DNA of 44,466 nucleotides from a virus. The notes under the pieces are model-generated. The model had not been told where the DNA came from. It worked only from the letters and a program-made list of their open reading frames with translations, and did no database searches. The position numbers and the translations under genes are program-made. The stretch is taken from the IMG/VR virus record IMGVR_UViG_3300009551_000026, positions 1-44,466 of that record. One strand, given 5' to 3'. The first letter of the stretch is position 1, and each line of letters opens with the position of its first letter. Shown piece after piece: positions 6,166 to 13,185 of this stretch.

Positions 6166-6429
6166 ATGACCCATCCGCTGCTCGACCCGCACAGCTTCTC
6201 GCACTTCGGCGGGGATGTCAGCAAGGCGACCCAGGCGAAGTATGACGCTCGCAAGATCGAGAACGCCAAGAACCTCGCCGCATTTGAGGTTGGTATGCTG
6301 GTGAAGCCCTTCAAGGGCTACGATCGCAACATCGGCCCGAACGGACAGATGATCACCGCCATCAATGGTGATCATATCACGCTCTCGAACGGTCGCACCT
6401 ACGCCGCTGGCTTCCTCACGATCGCCTGA
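6166..6429 (+). CDS. Unknown 87-residue protein, first gene of HTH-ended operon (anti-CRISPR candidate)
   Basis: A small protein with an N-terminal helical half (KATQAKYDARKIENAKNLA) and a beta-rich C-terminal half resembling an SH3/KOW-like barrel (VGMLVKPFKGYDRN, ITAINGDHITLSNGRTY). GGAG precedes ATG 6166. It is transcribed against the flanking operons with two other short genes, the last coding for an HTH regulator. That layout is typical of acr-aca loci, but I see no similarity to a named anti-CRISPR. Function is inferred from context only. Confidence 0.75.
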   Translation: MTHPLLDPHSFSHFGGDVSKATQAKYDARKIENAKNLAAFEVGMLVKPFKGYDRNIGPNGQMITAINGDHITLSNGRTYAAGFLTIA

Positions 6430-6441
6430 AAGGATTCCGTG

Positions 6442-6621
6442 ATGACCTATTTTGAGCAACTCGCCTCGATCACCGCTGAAATCGTCCCGGTCCTGAAGCC
6501 CGAGTTCGACGCCGAGCGCTACGCCGCCGGGATGCTCGACGAGGCCGACGAGGACGAGACCAACTTCGAAGTTCGCGGCCTCCACACCAAGACCGGCGCT
6601 CCGCACGCCTTCTCGATCTGA
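6442..6621 (+). CDS. Unknown 59-residue acidic protein (anti-CRISPR candidate)
   Basis: An acidic protein with an N-terminal helix (MTYFEQLASITAEIV) and the motif MLDEADEDETNFEVRG, then a short strand region. ATG 6442 is chosen over GTG 6439 because AAAGGA is better placed. Strong negative charge and small size are common to DNA-mimic and anti-CRISPR proteins. It lies between the first gene and the HTH gene and overlaps the HTH start by one base (TGATG), so the two are co-translated. Function unproven. Confidence 0.7.
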   Translation: MTYFEQLASITAEIVPVLKPEFDAERYAAGMLDEADEDETNFEVRGLHTKTGAPHAFSI

Positions 6622-6944
6622 TGAAGACGCTCTACGCAGCTTGCATCGCACGCCTCGGGCTATCCCAGTCTGAGGCCGCTGATCTGCATGGCGTTCGCCA
6701 CGACACGGTGAAGTCGTGGTGCGCAGGCCGCCGCACGGTTCCAGACAACGCGTGGTCGGACCTGCGTGTATACGAGGCGCAGATCGTTGACCGCTCGGAA
6801 GCAATCCGCGAGGCATGGGAAGATGCTGGCGAGATCCGCGATATTGAAGCGACGGTTGCTGATCATGCTGGGCTGATGGCGCTCGCGGATTTCTTGCTGA
6901 GCACGGATGATGTGCCACCTGTGTCGGTGGAGCTGACGACCTGA
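6621..6944 (+). CDS. HTH regulator resembling YdiL/Aca2-type proteins
   Basis: A 107-residue protein. Residues about 13-42 (LGLSQSEAADLHGV, then DTVKSWCAGRRTVPDNAW) form a helix-turn-helix with the 'W-x-x-G-x-R-x-V-P' ending seen in YdiL/DUF1870 proteins and in the anti-CRISPR-associated repressor Aca2. The rest is helical and acidic and could dimerise. As the last gene of a short operon behind a palindrome it probably autoregulates the operon. Assignment to Aca2 itself is inference from fold and context. It converges with the methyltransferase gene, 12 bp away. Confidence 0.75.
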   Translation: MKTLYAACIARLGLSQSEAADLHGVRHDTVKSWCAGRRTVPDNAWSDLRVYEAQIVDRSEAIREAWEDAGEIRDIEATVADHAGLMALADFLLSTDDVPPVSVELTT

Positions 6945-6956
6945 TTTCGACCGCGT

Positions 6957-7688
6957 TCATGCCACGGCTCCAAAAAGCTGGCGTTGGCGCTGAGCGGCTT
7001 CGATGCGGCGGCAGGCGGCGTCGAAATAGATCGGCTCGCATTCGATGCCGATGAACGGATGTCCTGCCAGCACTGCCGCGATGCCGGTCGAGCCCGCACC
7101 CATGTAGGGATCAAGTATCAGCCCACCTTGAGGCACACGGGCCTGTGTGATGGTCCATGACATGAGATCGACGGGCTTCTGGGTCGGATGATGGCGAGGT
7201 ACTGCCGCCTGACCGACGCGCTCATTTCTCGTCTCGTATCCTCCAGCGATGCAAAGCCCATTCCACAGGTGGCGAAAAATACGGAGCGGGCGTTCGCGCT
7301 GATTGAGCCACGCAGCCTCACCATCGCCCTGAAGACGAACCATGCCGTTCGGTACTTTATCCCAGCACAGCCATGAACCTTCGGGGAGCCGATCTGCGAA
7401 CTTGTGGGCGCCCCAAAGCGCCACGATATCTGCCATCGACAAGAGCGGCGATGGATCGAACGGCTTGTCATCGCCTTGGATCGCCGGATACGCCCGATCA
7501 GTAGGATGATATTTGCCGCCTCCTGGAAGTTTGGAAATTCGGCGCTTGCCCATTTTGACCTTCAAGGCCTGACCATAAGGCGGGTCGCTGATAATCGCAG
7601 CCGGACGCGGCAGATCGTCCACCTCCTCCCATTCGGCGAGATAGAGCGTCGCATTGCCGATCTGCACAAACCTCTCCCCCGGCGTCAT
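6957..7688 (-). CDS. DNA adenine-N6 / cytosine-N4 methyltransferase
   Basis: A 243-residue protein of the N6_N4 methyltransferase class. The catalytic motif DPPY is at 35-38 and the AdoMet motif [10 protein letters not shown] at about 193-202, with [10 protein letters not shown] following. The order (catalytic motif first) is that of the beta group, which includes many solitary phage enzymes. No restriction endonuclease gene is beside it, so it is an orphan enzyme, probably protecting phage DNA. It is joined to the NADAR gene by an ATGA overlap and is the last gene of the early leftward operon. The target sequence cannot be read from here. Confidence 0.93.
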   Translation of the reverse strand: MTPGERFVQIGNATLYLAEWEEVDDLPRPAAIISDPPYGQALKVKMGKRRISKLPGGGKYHPTDRAYPAIQGDDKPFDPSPLLSMADIVALWGAHKFADRLPEGSWLCWDKVPNGMVRLQGDGEAAWLNQRERPLRIFRHLWNGLCIAGGYETRNERVGQAAVPRHHPTQKPVDLMSWTITQARVPQGGLILDPYMGAGSTGIAAVLAGHPFIGIECEPIYFDAACRRIEAAQRQRQLFGAVA

Positions 7689-8218
7689 TGGGCTGACCTC
7701 GCGCGGAGGGTGGAGCGAACCTCCATCCAGAGCTTGCCGAGCATGTTCTGCCCGTCGCGGTTCGGACCCCAGCCCCAGAAGTCATCGCGCCAGCTATTTT
7801 CGACCAGTTCACGCTCGCCGGTCGCGAGGAGTTTGCGACGGACATATTCATGCTGATCGGCCTTCAGGCGCAGGATCTCCCGCATCTCGCCGACCTTGAT
7901 GTCGTCCCAATAATCGATCTGATGAACCTTGTTGCCCTGCGCAATCCGAAAGGCGTCATGCGCAGATGCCGCGTTCATGATCTTCTGAGCCAACGCATCG
8001 GCGGAGTAGCCTCCGGCGAGGAAGAAGCGGCGCCAGTGATACATGTGCTCGCTGGTCATGAAGGTGTATGGGCCCCAGCGCACGTTGAACGCCGAGAAAT
8101 TCGAGAGGACGTAGAAGTCCTGCTCATAGAAGCACACGCGCTCCGGTGTATCGAGGCCATGGCATTCGATGTCGGACATAGGGGTTTCCAATCCCACGAG
8201 GTTCTCGGACGGGGTCAT
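7685..8218 (-). CDS. NADAR domain protein (YbiA/DUF1768 family)
   Basis: A 177-residue protein matching the NADAR pattern: [15 protein letters not shown] near the start, [12 protein letters not shown] in the first third, and [18 protein letters not shown] with [10 protein letters not shown] at the end. The family includes the riboflavin-pathway N-glycosidase YbiA and enzymes that remove ADP-ribose from guanine in DNA, reversing DarT-type toxins. In a phage operon with a methyltransferase and nuclease genes, a counter-defence or NAD-related role is plausible. Start 8218 overlaps the upstream stop; ATG 8179 is an alternative that would lose 13 residues. Confidence 0.88.
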   Translation of the reverse strand: MTPSENLVGLETPMSDIECHGLDTPERVCFYEQDFYVLSNFSAFNVRWGPYTFMTSEHMYHWRRFFLAGGYSADALAQKIMNAASAHDAFRIAQGNKVHQIDYWDDIKVGEMREILRLKADQHEYVRRKLLATGERELVENSWRDDFWGWGPNRDGQNMLGKLWMEVRSTLRARSAQ

Positions 8219-8550
8219 GCGGGCTGATCCTCTTCGCGATGACTGAAAAATACCGTCCGGTCGGGCGCCTGGATGGTGTAGCTGTCCTGATCCGCCTCGA
8301 TACGCAGCCGCTCCGCCAAGGTCTCAGCATGCTGCCAAAGCTCATCGGGCGTGAGGGGAAAGCGCGGGTAGTTAATCAACCCGACGATGTAGCCTTCCTC
8401 CTCGCCGTTCCGATAAATGAAGTTCGTCGGCGTGCAGGTGACGCAGAAGCCGATCTCATCGCAGTATGTGCGGCATTGATCCTCGATGTCAGCCGCGCGC
8501 CCGGCGATGAAGATGCTGATTGGGTAGCTGATAGCTTCGCGCCGGATCAT
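8215..8550 (-). CDS. Conserved-type hypothetical protein
   Basis: A 111-residue protein (MIRREAISYPISIFIAG start). It appears to be an alpha/beta fold: strand ISIFIAG, helix ADIEDQCRTYCDEI, strand FCVTCTP, then GYIVGLINYPRFP, helix and final strand. It has conserved-looking motifs (VGLINYPRFP, SYTIQAPDRTVFF) that I have seen in small phage proteins but cannot name. It lies between NADAR and PAPS-reductase-like genes with ATGA overlaps, so it may act with them. Confidence 0.75.
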   Translation of the reverse strand: MIRREAISYPISIFIAGRAADIEDQCRTYCDEIGFCVTCTPTNFIYRNGEEEGYIVGLINYPRFPLTPDELWQHAETLAERLRIEADQDSYTIQAPDRTVFFSHREEDQPA

Positions 8551-9464
8551 GCTGCTTCTCCGCACCAGGTGCCGCACTCAGCGTCCATCTCAGGATCGTT
8601 GTCGAACAGGCCGCCGGCGAACAGATCGGGCTGCGTGCGGACATCACGGATCAGTTCGGCATAGCTGTATTCGGTGACGAACTGCCCCTTACCGATGACC
8701 TCCATGTCCGCCCACCACTGCAGCGTGCCCGGCTTGGTGCGCTCAATCTCCCACAGCTTGGCCCGCGCCTTAAGCATGCAGCCATCGCAGTTGCCCTCGA
8801 AGCCGAAGAGGCCCAGATCGAAGCCTTGGGGGAGCAGCATAGCCAGGGCGTTGCCGCCGAGCGTCCGACAGGCCTCGACCACCTCGCTGATCGAAAGCTT
8901 ACCGAACCAGAAGCGGAACACGTCGCGCTGGCTGGCCTTTGCGTCATCCAGCGGCAGAACGTTGGTCCACGCCTCCTTGTTCGGCTTGCGTGATTTCGCG
9001 ACCCGGTGCTGCTCATCATGGCGCAGGCCGACGATGTTAACCCAGTTCTTATAGCCGCGCGCCTGCATGAACCACTTCATGACGCGCACCTTCAACTCGG
9101 CGGTGCACCAGCGCATGACTGCGTTCGGGGTATATTGCTTATCCCGGATCAGTGCCTCGAAAGGCTCACCAGCGCGGGATGCCGTCTCGAACGTCACTTC
9201 CTCGAAGCGCTCTTCGATCGGCCGCGAAACCTTGCGCGAACGGAATTCGACCCAGTGGATAGGCACGCCCCAGCGCGCCTGACACTCATGAACGAAGCGA
9301 AGGGTTTCCTCGCGCTCCTTGCCGGTGTTGGCAAAGACGACGTGAACGTCAGGCGGGAATGCGCCGCCATGCGCGTCCAGCATCATCTTGAGCATGTAGG
9401 CCGACGTGCGTCCGCCCGAGAAGCTGATCAGCGCCGGGCCCTGAATGAAATACGGGTTTGTCAC
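8547..9464 (-). CDS. PAPS reductase-like ATP pyrophosphatase (DndC/IbrA-like)
   Basis: A 305-residue protein from GTG 9464, chosen for GGGGAG seven bases upstream. It has the PP-loop SFSGGRTS at about 14-21, VVFANTGKEREET, RWCTAEL with LKVRVMKWF, VGLRHDEQHR, and a late cysteine pair CDGCMLKARAKL. This is the adenine-alpha-hydrolase fold of PAPS reductases, DndC (DNA phosphorothioation) and IbrA-type phage proteins. True sulfate reduction is unlikely without partner genes; sulfur insertion or another adenylation reaction is possible. The cysteine pair may bind a metal or Fe-S centre. It is in the same operon as the methyltransferase. Confidence 0.88.
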   Translation of the reverse strand: MTNPYFIQGPALISFSGGRTSAYMLKMMLDAHGGAFPPDVHVVFANTGKEREETLRFVHECQARWGVPIHWVEFRSRKVSRPIEERFEEVTFETASRAGEPFEALIRDKQYTPNAVMRWCTAELKVRVMKWFMQARGYKNWVNIVGLRHDEQHRVAKSRKPNKEAWTNVLPLDDAKASQRDVFRFWFGKLSISEVVEACRTLGGNALAMLLPQGFDLGLFGFEGNCDGCMLKARAKLWEIERTKPGTLQWWADMEVIGKGQFVTEYSYAELIRDVRTQPDLFAGGLFDNDPEMDAECGTWCGEAA

Positions 9465-9520
9465 CGCCCCGCTCCCCAAACCACGCCCGCCGCAACCGCC
9501 GGCACCAGGATCACGCTCAT
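9461..9520 (-). CDS. 19-residue hydrophobic micropeptide
   Basis: A short frame from ATG 9520 to TGA 9461 encodes MSVILVPAVAAGVVWGAGR. It starts in an ATGA overlap with the HNH gene and ends in a GTGA overlap with the PAPS-reductase-like gene, so it bridges two genes exactly. It may be a coupling peptide that carries ribosomes to the next start, or a tiny membrane peptide. There is no homology support at this length. Confidence 0.4.
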   Translation of the reverse strand: MSVILVPAVAAGVVWGAGR

Positions 9521-10050
9521 GGCTGCACCTGTTCGACCATCGCGACATAAGGCCCCGCACTCTTCTGATCGGCAAGAGACACAAGGGTTTCCTGCTTTTT
9601 CTTAATTCTATGGAGGCGAAAGTATTCTTTTCGCGATTTGTTATTGATTTTTTCGCGCTCTTTATGGCGCTTACGCGAACAGATTAGACATCTGCGCCGT
9701 TTCCCATTTTCCACTAACGTTAGTGGGTGGCCGCATGCCGCATGCGTCTTATTATGCAATGGATGCCTGCGCCGAGCGACCATGTCTGCTGAATTGTCCG
9801 CAGCAGAGCCGATGCGTAAATGCGCCGGATTGACGCATGCAGGATTATCGCAGGAATGTAGGGCGAGTTCATAGCCTTCCATGCGGCCATGATGGGCAAT
9901 GCAACTTACCCGATGCGCATATCGAGAGAGCCCATCGATCCAGTAAGTTCCATATCCTTTATGGTTGCGATACCCTTTCCACTCCCAGCAATCATCGGGG
10001 CCGCGCTTATCGACTTTGGCCCAAAAGCGCCCATCAAGAACATAGGTCAT
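9517..10050 (-). CDS. HNH endonuclease (HNH_3 type)
   Basis: A 177-residue protein from ATG 10050 (MTYVLDGRFW), in an ATGA overlap with the upstream gene. It has DDCWEWKGYRNHKGYG near the start and the nuclease core AHRVSCIAHHG, then LHSCDNPACVNPAHLRIG, the His-Asn-His metal site typical of phage HNH_3 enzymes. The C-terminus is very basic with a second Cys set (ACGHP, RCLIC) that may bind zinc. The 3' part is clearly lower in GC than its neighbours, which suggests recent acquisition as a mobile (homing-type) endonuclease. Confidence 0.9.
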   Translation of the reverse strand: MTYVLDGRFWAKVDKRGPDDCWEWKGYRNHKGYGTYWIDGLSRYAHRVSCIAHHGRMEGYELALHSCDNPACVNPAHLRIGSAADNSADMVARRRHPLHNKTHAACGHPLTLVENGKRRRCLICSRKRHKEREKINNKSRKEYFRLHRIKKKQETLVSLADQKSAGPYVAMVEQVQP

Positions 10051-10229
10051 TGCGACACCAATCCCCAAACGAGGAGAAGTCCGAGACCCAGGCCGCAGAT
10101 TAGGTACTGCCAGAGCGGCGTCGTGCGCGGGCCGTATAGAGGCTCGATGGGCATCTTCTGATGCTCGCGCTCGGTCTGCGTGCGGCGGACGTGATCGGCC
10201 CAGCCGAAATGGTGGGGATGGTGGAACAT
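10047..10229 (-). CDS. Small protein with C-terminal membrane anchor
   Basis: A 60-residue protein with a His-rich N-terminus (MFHHPHHFGWADHVRRT) and one predicted membrane segment near the C-terminus (LWQYLICGLGLGLLLVW). Expected topology is tail-anchored. It abuts the exonuclease gene (shared base 10229) and overlaps the HNH start by ATGA. Function unknown. Confidence 0.7.
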   Translation of the reverse strand: MFHHPHHFGWADHVRRTQTEREHQKMPIEPLYGPRTTPLWQYLICGLGLGLLLVWGLVSQ

Positions 10230-10774
10230 CAGGCGAAGTCCTCCTCACGGAAGCCGGTTCTGATTTCCCATTCCGGGCGATCGTCAGAATCCTCGCTGAT
10301 GGGGCAATCCGTGCCTTGGCAGGTCTCCATCAAGAGGTGGCGAAGAGCCTGGGCGTCCCACCATGCGTTGTGCTGGACGGCGCCTTCCAAGGTCGTCGGA
10401 TAGCAATCGACGTTGTGCACTTCGAAGCCTATCGCCGGGTAATCCGTGGAGACCCACTCGCCGTCTGGACTTGTCGAGAGGACGGTGCAGAATCGCCCGA
10501 TATCGACAGGGCTATCGGCGATGATGATGGGATGCTGGTCGCTTCCAACGAAATCGCGCAGCAGGCTTCCCCAATCGTTGACGTAAGCAACTGTGTGACC
10601 GACTGGCAATTGGATGTGCACCAGCGGCCAGACGTTCATCAGAACCCACGACGACAGATCCTCAGGCTTGTCCGCGATGCACAGGTAGATGGATCTGCCA
10701 TCCTCGCGGATCAGCGCCATGCTCAAAAGCTGGCCGCCGTGTCCATTGAACTCGCAGTCGATGAAGTAGCGCAT
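10229..10774 (-). CDS. DEDDh 3'-5' exonuclease-like protein
   Basis: A 181-residue protein starting MRYFIDCEFNG at ATG 10774. It shows the exonuclease motifs: Asp-x-Glu in FIDCEF, an Asp in IADSPVDIGRF, and HNAWWDAQALRHL, where His and Asp fit the ExoIII H-x(4)-D pattern. The short form resembles the Rv2179c-type 3'-5' exoribonuclease group. It could trim RNA or DNA ends during early infection. Its start shares one base with the upstream stop (TGATG). Confidence 0.82.
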   Translation of the reverse strand: MRYFIDCEFNGHGGQLLSMALIREDGRSIYLCIADKPEDLSSWVLMNVWPLVHIQLPVGHTVAYVNDWGSLLRDFVGSDQHPIIIADSPVDIGRFCTVLSTSPDGEWVSTDYPAIGFEVHNVDCYPTTLEGAVQHNAWWDAQALRHLLMETCQGTDCPISEDSDDRPEWEIRTGFREEDFA

Positions 10775-11109
10775 CACCCTTCCTCCCCGGACTTGGAGCG
10801 CTCGGCGAGGAGGGTCCCTTCCCTCAGGCGCCAAGCCTCTGCGGCGTCGCGGACGTTCCAAGGAAGCTCTGCGACCGTGCAGCCCCATTCAGCCGCCTTG
10901 TCCTGATCGCGCTTGGCCTCCGTCGTGGCGGCGAAGAACGCATCCTTGGCTGCGTACTGCTCGGCGGTGTCGTTCCACTCGCGCTCGAACCGGTCGAAAC
11001 TGAACCGGACGTACCAAGGCGCGTCGGGATCGGCTTCGATCGCCTGAGGCTCAACCGCATGCAGCGGGAACGTCGGGGCGTCGGTGGTGAAGTGATGACG
11101 GGCGTCCAT
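10774..11109 (-). CDS. Hypothetical acidic helical protein
   Basis: A 111-residue protein from ATG 11109 (MDARHHFTTD). The N-terminus is disordered-looking, followed by PWYVRFSFDRFEREWNDTAEQY and several Ala-rich charged helices. The order 'strand then long helices' suggests a small alpha-helical protein. The start is in a TAATG overlap. No family recognised. Confidence 0.7.
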   Translation of the reverse strand: MDARHHFTTDAPTFPLHAVEPQAIEADPDAPWYVRFSFDRFEREWNDTAEQYAAKDAFFAATTEAKRDQDKAAEWGCTVAELPWNVRDAAEAWRLREGTLLAERSKSGEEG

Positions 11110-11873
11110 TATGCATCCTCCTTCACGAAGGCCTTGCGCTGCATCTCGGGCAACTTGGCGTAGGCGAGACCGACATCGGAGGTGGGGTCTGCACCGACAG
11201 CGGCATTGATGAGCGCTGTCAGAGCAGGCACGTCGCGATGATCTTTTTCCCACCGCATCGCGTCTTCCAGCGCCTCCACCAATTCATCCTTGGTGGACGG
11301 ATCGGCCTCGTCGCCGATCAGTTCTTCGATATCGCTCTTCAGGCGCCGATAGGCATACCATGCATCCCAAAGCCCGCTCTTGAACTCGTCAATCGCAGCC
11401 TCTTCGATTGTCAGATCGCTGAGATGCTTCGCCTGACAGGCCACGGCGGTTGAAAGAATTGCGGCATTCCTTTCGGCCACATCAGCCTCTGCGACTGCCA
11501 GCGCCTCCTCTTTGGTCGCATAGGCGTTCGGCTCGGACACCATGTGCCCACCGCCTTTACTGGTGTAGCATTTGTATTGGACACTCGCGTCCCACGCGAA
11601 TTCGGGCAGGTTGATTTCCAGCCCGGTGATCTTGCGAGCGTAGGCGACGCCCTTGTACGCCTGATATTTCAGGCTGGGCAAATCATGGCTCGACACGTAT
11701 CCCGGCGTACAACGCTTGCAGCCTGTCGTGATAACCGAACCGGCAGGCGTCGTGATCGTCCACTTGCGGGTGTTCAGACAATCCGGGCAATCGAACTGGC
11801 GCGTTTCGCCCTCTATGCCGGGGGTCCAGATGGTATCGCCGATCGCGAAACGCGGTGTCGGTGCGTCGCTCAT
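11109..11873 (-). CDS. Hypothetical protein with N-terminal zinc ribbon
   Basis: A 254-residue protein. Residues about 25-60 contain CPDC and CKRC 23 residues apart, a four-cysteine zinc ribbon, with conserved-looking strands between. The middle has strands and an EALAVAEADVAERNAA helix, and the C-terminal half is acidic and helical. GGAG eight bases before ATG 11873 supports the start. It may bind nucleic acid but no named family is recognised. Confidence 0.75.
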   Translation of the reverse strand: MSDAPTPRFAIGDTIWTPGIEGETRQFDCPDCLNTRKWTITTPAGSVITTGCKRCTPGYVSSHDLPSLKYQAYKGVAYARKITGLEINLPEFAWDASVQYKCYTSKGGGHMVSEPNAYATKEEALAVAEADVAERNAAILSTAVACQAKHLSDLTIEEAAIDEFKSGLWDAWYAYRRLKSDIEELIGDEADPSTKDELVEALEDAMRWEKDHRDVPALTALINAAVGADPTSDVGLAYAKLPEMQRKAFVKEDA

Positions 11874-11878
11874 AGATT

Positions 11879-12181
11879 TTACTCCGCAGCGATAAGGTGA
11901 AAGGTTGAGCCCCGAGCAGAAAACAGGGAGGGCGCTCGGGGCTCTCCGACGCTGGGGGAAGCGTCGGAACGGTGAAACTCAGCCCACGCAAGGCACGCAG
12001 CCTCGTCGTCAGGGCGTTCGTGAAGATCGGACTTCACCCACGATCCAAAGCCATCGCAGTCTGGGCACGAGCCGTAATCGCCCTGCCCGGTGCCGCAGCA
12101 TTCGCCGCAGACCTCGCGATCGGGATCGACCATGGCGCGCTCGCGGGCGATGCGCTGAATGGATTGGCGGGCGGGGGTCAC
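11879..12181 (-). CDS. DnaJ-like zinc-finger small protein, GTG start
   Basis: A 100-residue protein with CGECCGTGQG and CPDCDGFG, the CxxCxGxG repeats of the DnaJ central zinc finger, at about residues 25-46. There is no J domain, so it is a zinc-finger adaptor and not a chaperone in itself. The rest is helical then Ser/Pro-rich. GTG 12181 overlaps the upstream stop; ATG 12133 is an alternative. It is the second gene after the early leftward promoter. Confidence 0.7.
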   Translation of the reverse strand: MTPARQSIQRIARERAMVDPDREVCGECCGTGQGDYGSCPDCDGFGSWVKSDLHERPDDEAACLAWAEFHRSDASPSVGEPRAPSLFSARGSTFHLIAAE

Positions 12182-12372
12182 GCCGGCACCAGATCACGAA
12201 GCCAAAACCAATCGCTGTCGCCGTTTTCGAAGCGCACCATCGCCTCGCGGGGATGATACGATGAAAACCGAGCAAACCCGGTGACCATGGCGCTCATGCC
12301 TTCACCAATCTTGCGATCAATGCTGGCTGCGTTGCAGCACACCTCATCGCCTTCGATCAGATTCTGAGCCAT
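12178..12372 (-). CDS. Hypothetical small protein, first gene of early leftward operon
   Basis: A 64-residue protein from ATG 12372 with GGGAG eight bases upstream. It looks beta-rich with two likely strands (AMVTGFARFSSY, EAMVRFENGDSDWFWL) after a short N-terminal region containing VCCNAA. It is the promoter-proximal gene of the unit repressed through the TTCAC-N5-GTGAA operators. Function unknown. Confidence 0.7.
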   Translation of the reverse strand: MAQNLIEGDEVCCNAASIDRKIGEGMSAMVTGFARFSSYHPREAMVRFENGDSDWFWLRDLVPA

Positions 12373-12412
12373 CGTTGAAACTCCCAATCCTGTGTCTCGG
12401 GGTGTGGGGGCA

Positions 12413-12463
12413 CAATAATCACGCTGTGTGAATAATGGCAAGCCTTATTTCACGTGCTGTGAA
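12413..12463 (-). promoter_or_regulatory. Early leftward promoter (PL-like) with two repressor operators
   Basis: On the minus strand TTGCCA (12441-12436) is followed by 17 bp and TTATTG (12418-12413). A 17-bp operator (12417-12433) matching 15 of 17 bases of the site at the cro promoter lies between the two hexamers. A second site, TTCAC-GTGCT-GTGAA (12449-12463), lies just upstream of -35. Repressor bound to the inner site would block RNA polymerase. It drives the genes from 12372 leftward. Confidence 0.72.
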
Positions 12464-12518
12464 TTTATTTTCGATGCGGCGATTCGCCACCCTGACCCCG
12501 CCAGCCGCGCAGACACGG

Positions 12519-12546
12519 AAAACCCCGCCTCGATGGGAGACGGGGG
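12519..12546 (-). terminator. Intrinsic terminator of the repressor operon
   Basis: Read on the minus strand, CCCCGTCTC, a short loop and GAGGCGGGG make a 9-bp GC-rich stem with one mismatch, followed directly by TTTTCC. It lies 35 bp after the last gene of the repressor operon and before the early leftward promoter, so it would stop lysogenic transcription from entering the early operon. Confidence 0.75.
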
Positions 12547-12580
12547 TCAGCGAACTACCGGAGATTATGCGGTGGTTGGG

Positions 12581-12808
12581 TTAGGCCGTTTTCGCCAGAC
12601 TGTAGAGCGCGATGCCCACGCACCCCGCGATACCGAGCATCATAAGGCTGATATAGATTTCGCCGAAGGGATCTGGCAGCGGAGGCCGCCACCGCAAGCT
12701 GCACGTGAAGATCAACATGGCTGAGATGATGCCAGCTGGCCTTTTAGGAACGCGGTTAAAAAGAGTGTCAAGACTCTTTCCGACACCTTCAAGCGGACCG
12801 GCTGGCAT
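12581..12808 (-). CDS. Small membrane protein of the repressor operon
   Basis: A 75-residue protein with a likely membrane segment near the C-terminus (EIYISLMMLGIAGCVGIAL) and a weaker one in the middle (AGIISAMLIFTCSL). Its ATG overlaps the previous stop. It is the last gene before the operon terminator. Being downstream of the repressor, it should be made in lysogens. Superinfection exclusion or host-surface alteration is possible but not shown. Confidence 0.7.
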   Translation of the reverse strand: MPAGPLEGVGKSLDTLFNRVPKRPAGIISAMLIFTCSLRWRPPLPDPFGEIYISLMMLGIAGCVGIALYSLAKTA

Positions 12809-13185
12809 CAGTGTCGGCGGCTCTGTGCCATGTGCGCAGCGATCGTGCCAGCCGTCGCGGAAATCGTCATAAGGACAAGTCCTGTGTCCTTACCCGCTTG
12901 CTGCCAGGCAGGAACAAAGCTTCCGCCTATCGCCAGTATCGCTCCAACCAAAGCGGCCACGCTAACCGCTGCTATAACGGTGAACCACCCCGAAATCGGT
13001 CTCGCCTTGGCTTTTCTCATGGTCACATCAGAAAACCTGATCTCGCTAGAAGCTGCTTCTGCATATAGGCTAAAGGTTTCCGCCTTCCTAGCGTTGCCAA
13101 AATCTGAAAAACGAAGCGCTGGCCCAGCGGATTGCGACCCGCCGGGCATATGGGAACGCCGATCAATGACGGCCTCAGTCAGCAT
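12808..13185 (-). CDS. Two-helix membrane protein of the repressor operon
   Basis: A 125-residue protein with about 65 soluble residues and then two predicted membrane segments (FTVIAAVSVAALVGAILAIGG and GLVLMTISATAGTIAAHM) forming a hairpin with a short loop. GGAG six bases before ATG 13185 supports the start, which lies 11 bp inside the upstream gene. No family recognised. Expression with the repressor suggests a lysogen function. Confidence 0.72.
   Translation of the reverse strand: MLTEAVIDRRSHMPGGSQSAGPALRFSDFGNARKAETFSLYAEAASSEIRFSDVTMRKAKARPISGWFTVIAAVSVAALVGAILAIGGSFVPAWQQAGKDTGLVLMTISATAGTIAAHMAQSRRH

Noticed and set aside
7685-7851. Separate small leftward gene at 7498-7851 or rightward frames through the methyltransferase/NADAR junction
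   Set aside because: These frames overlap two well-supported enzymes that already fill the region with an ATGA overlap.
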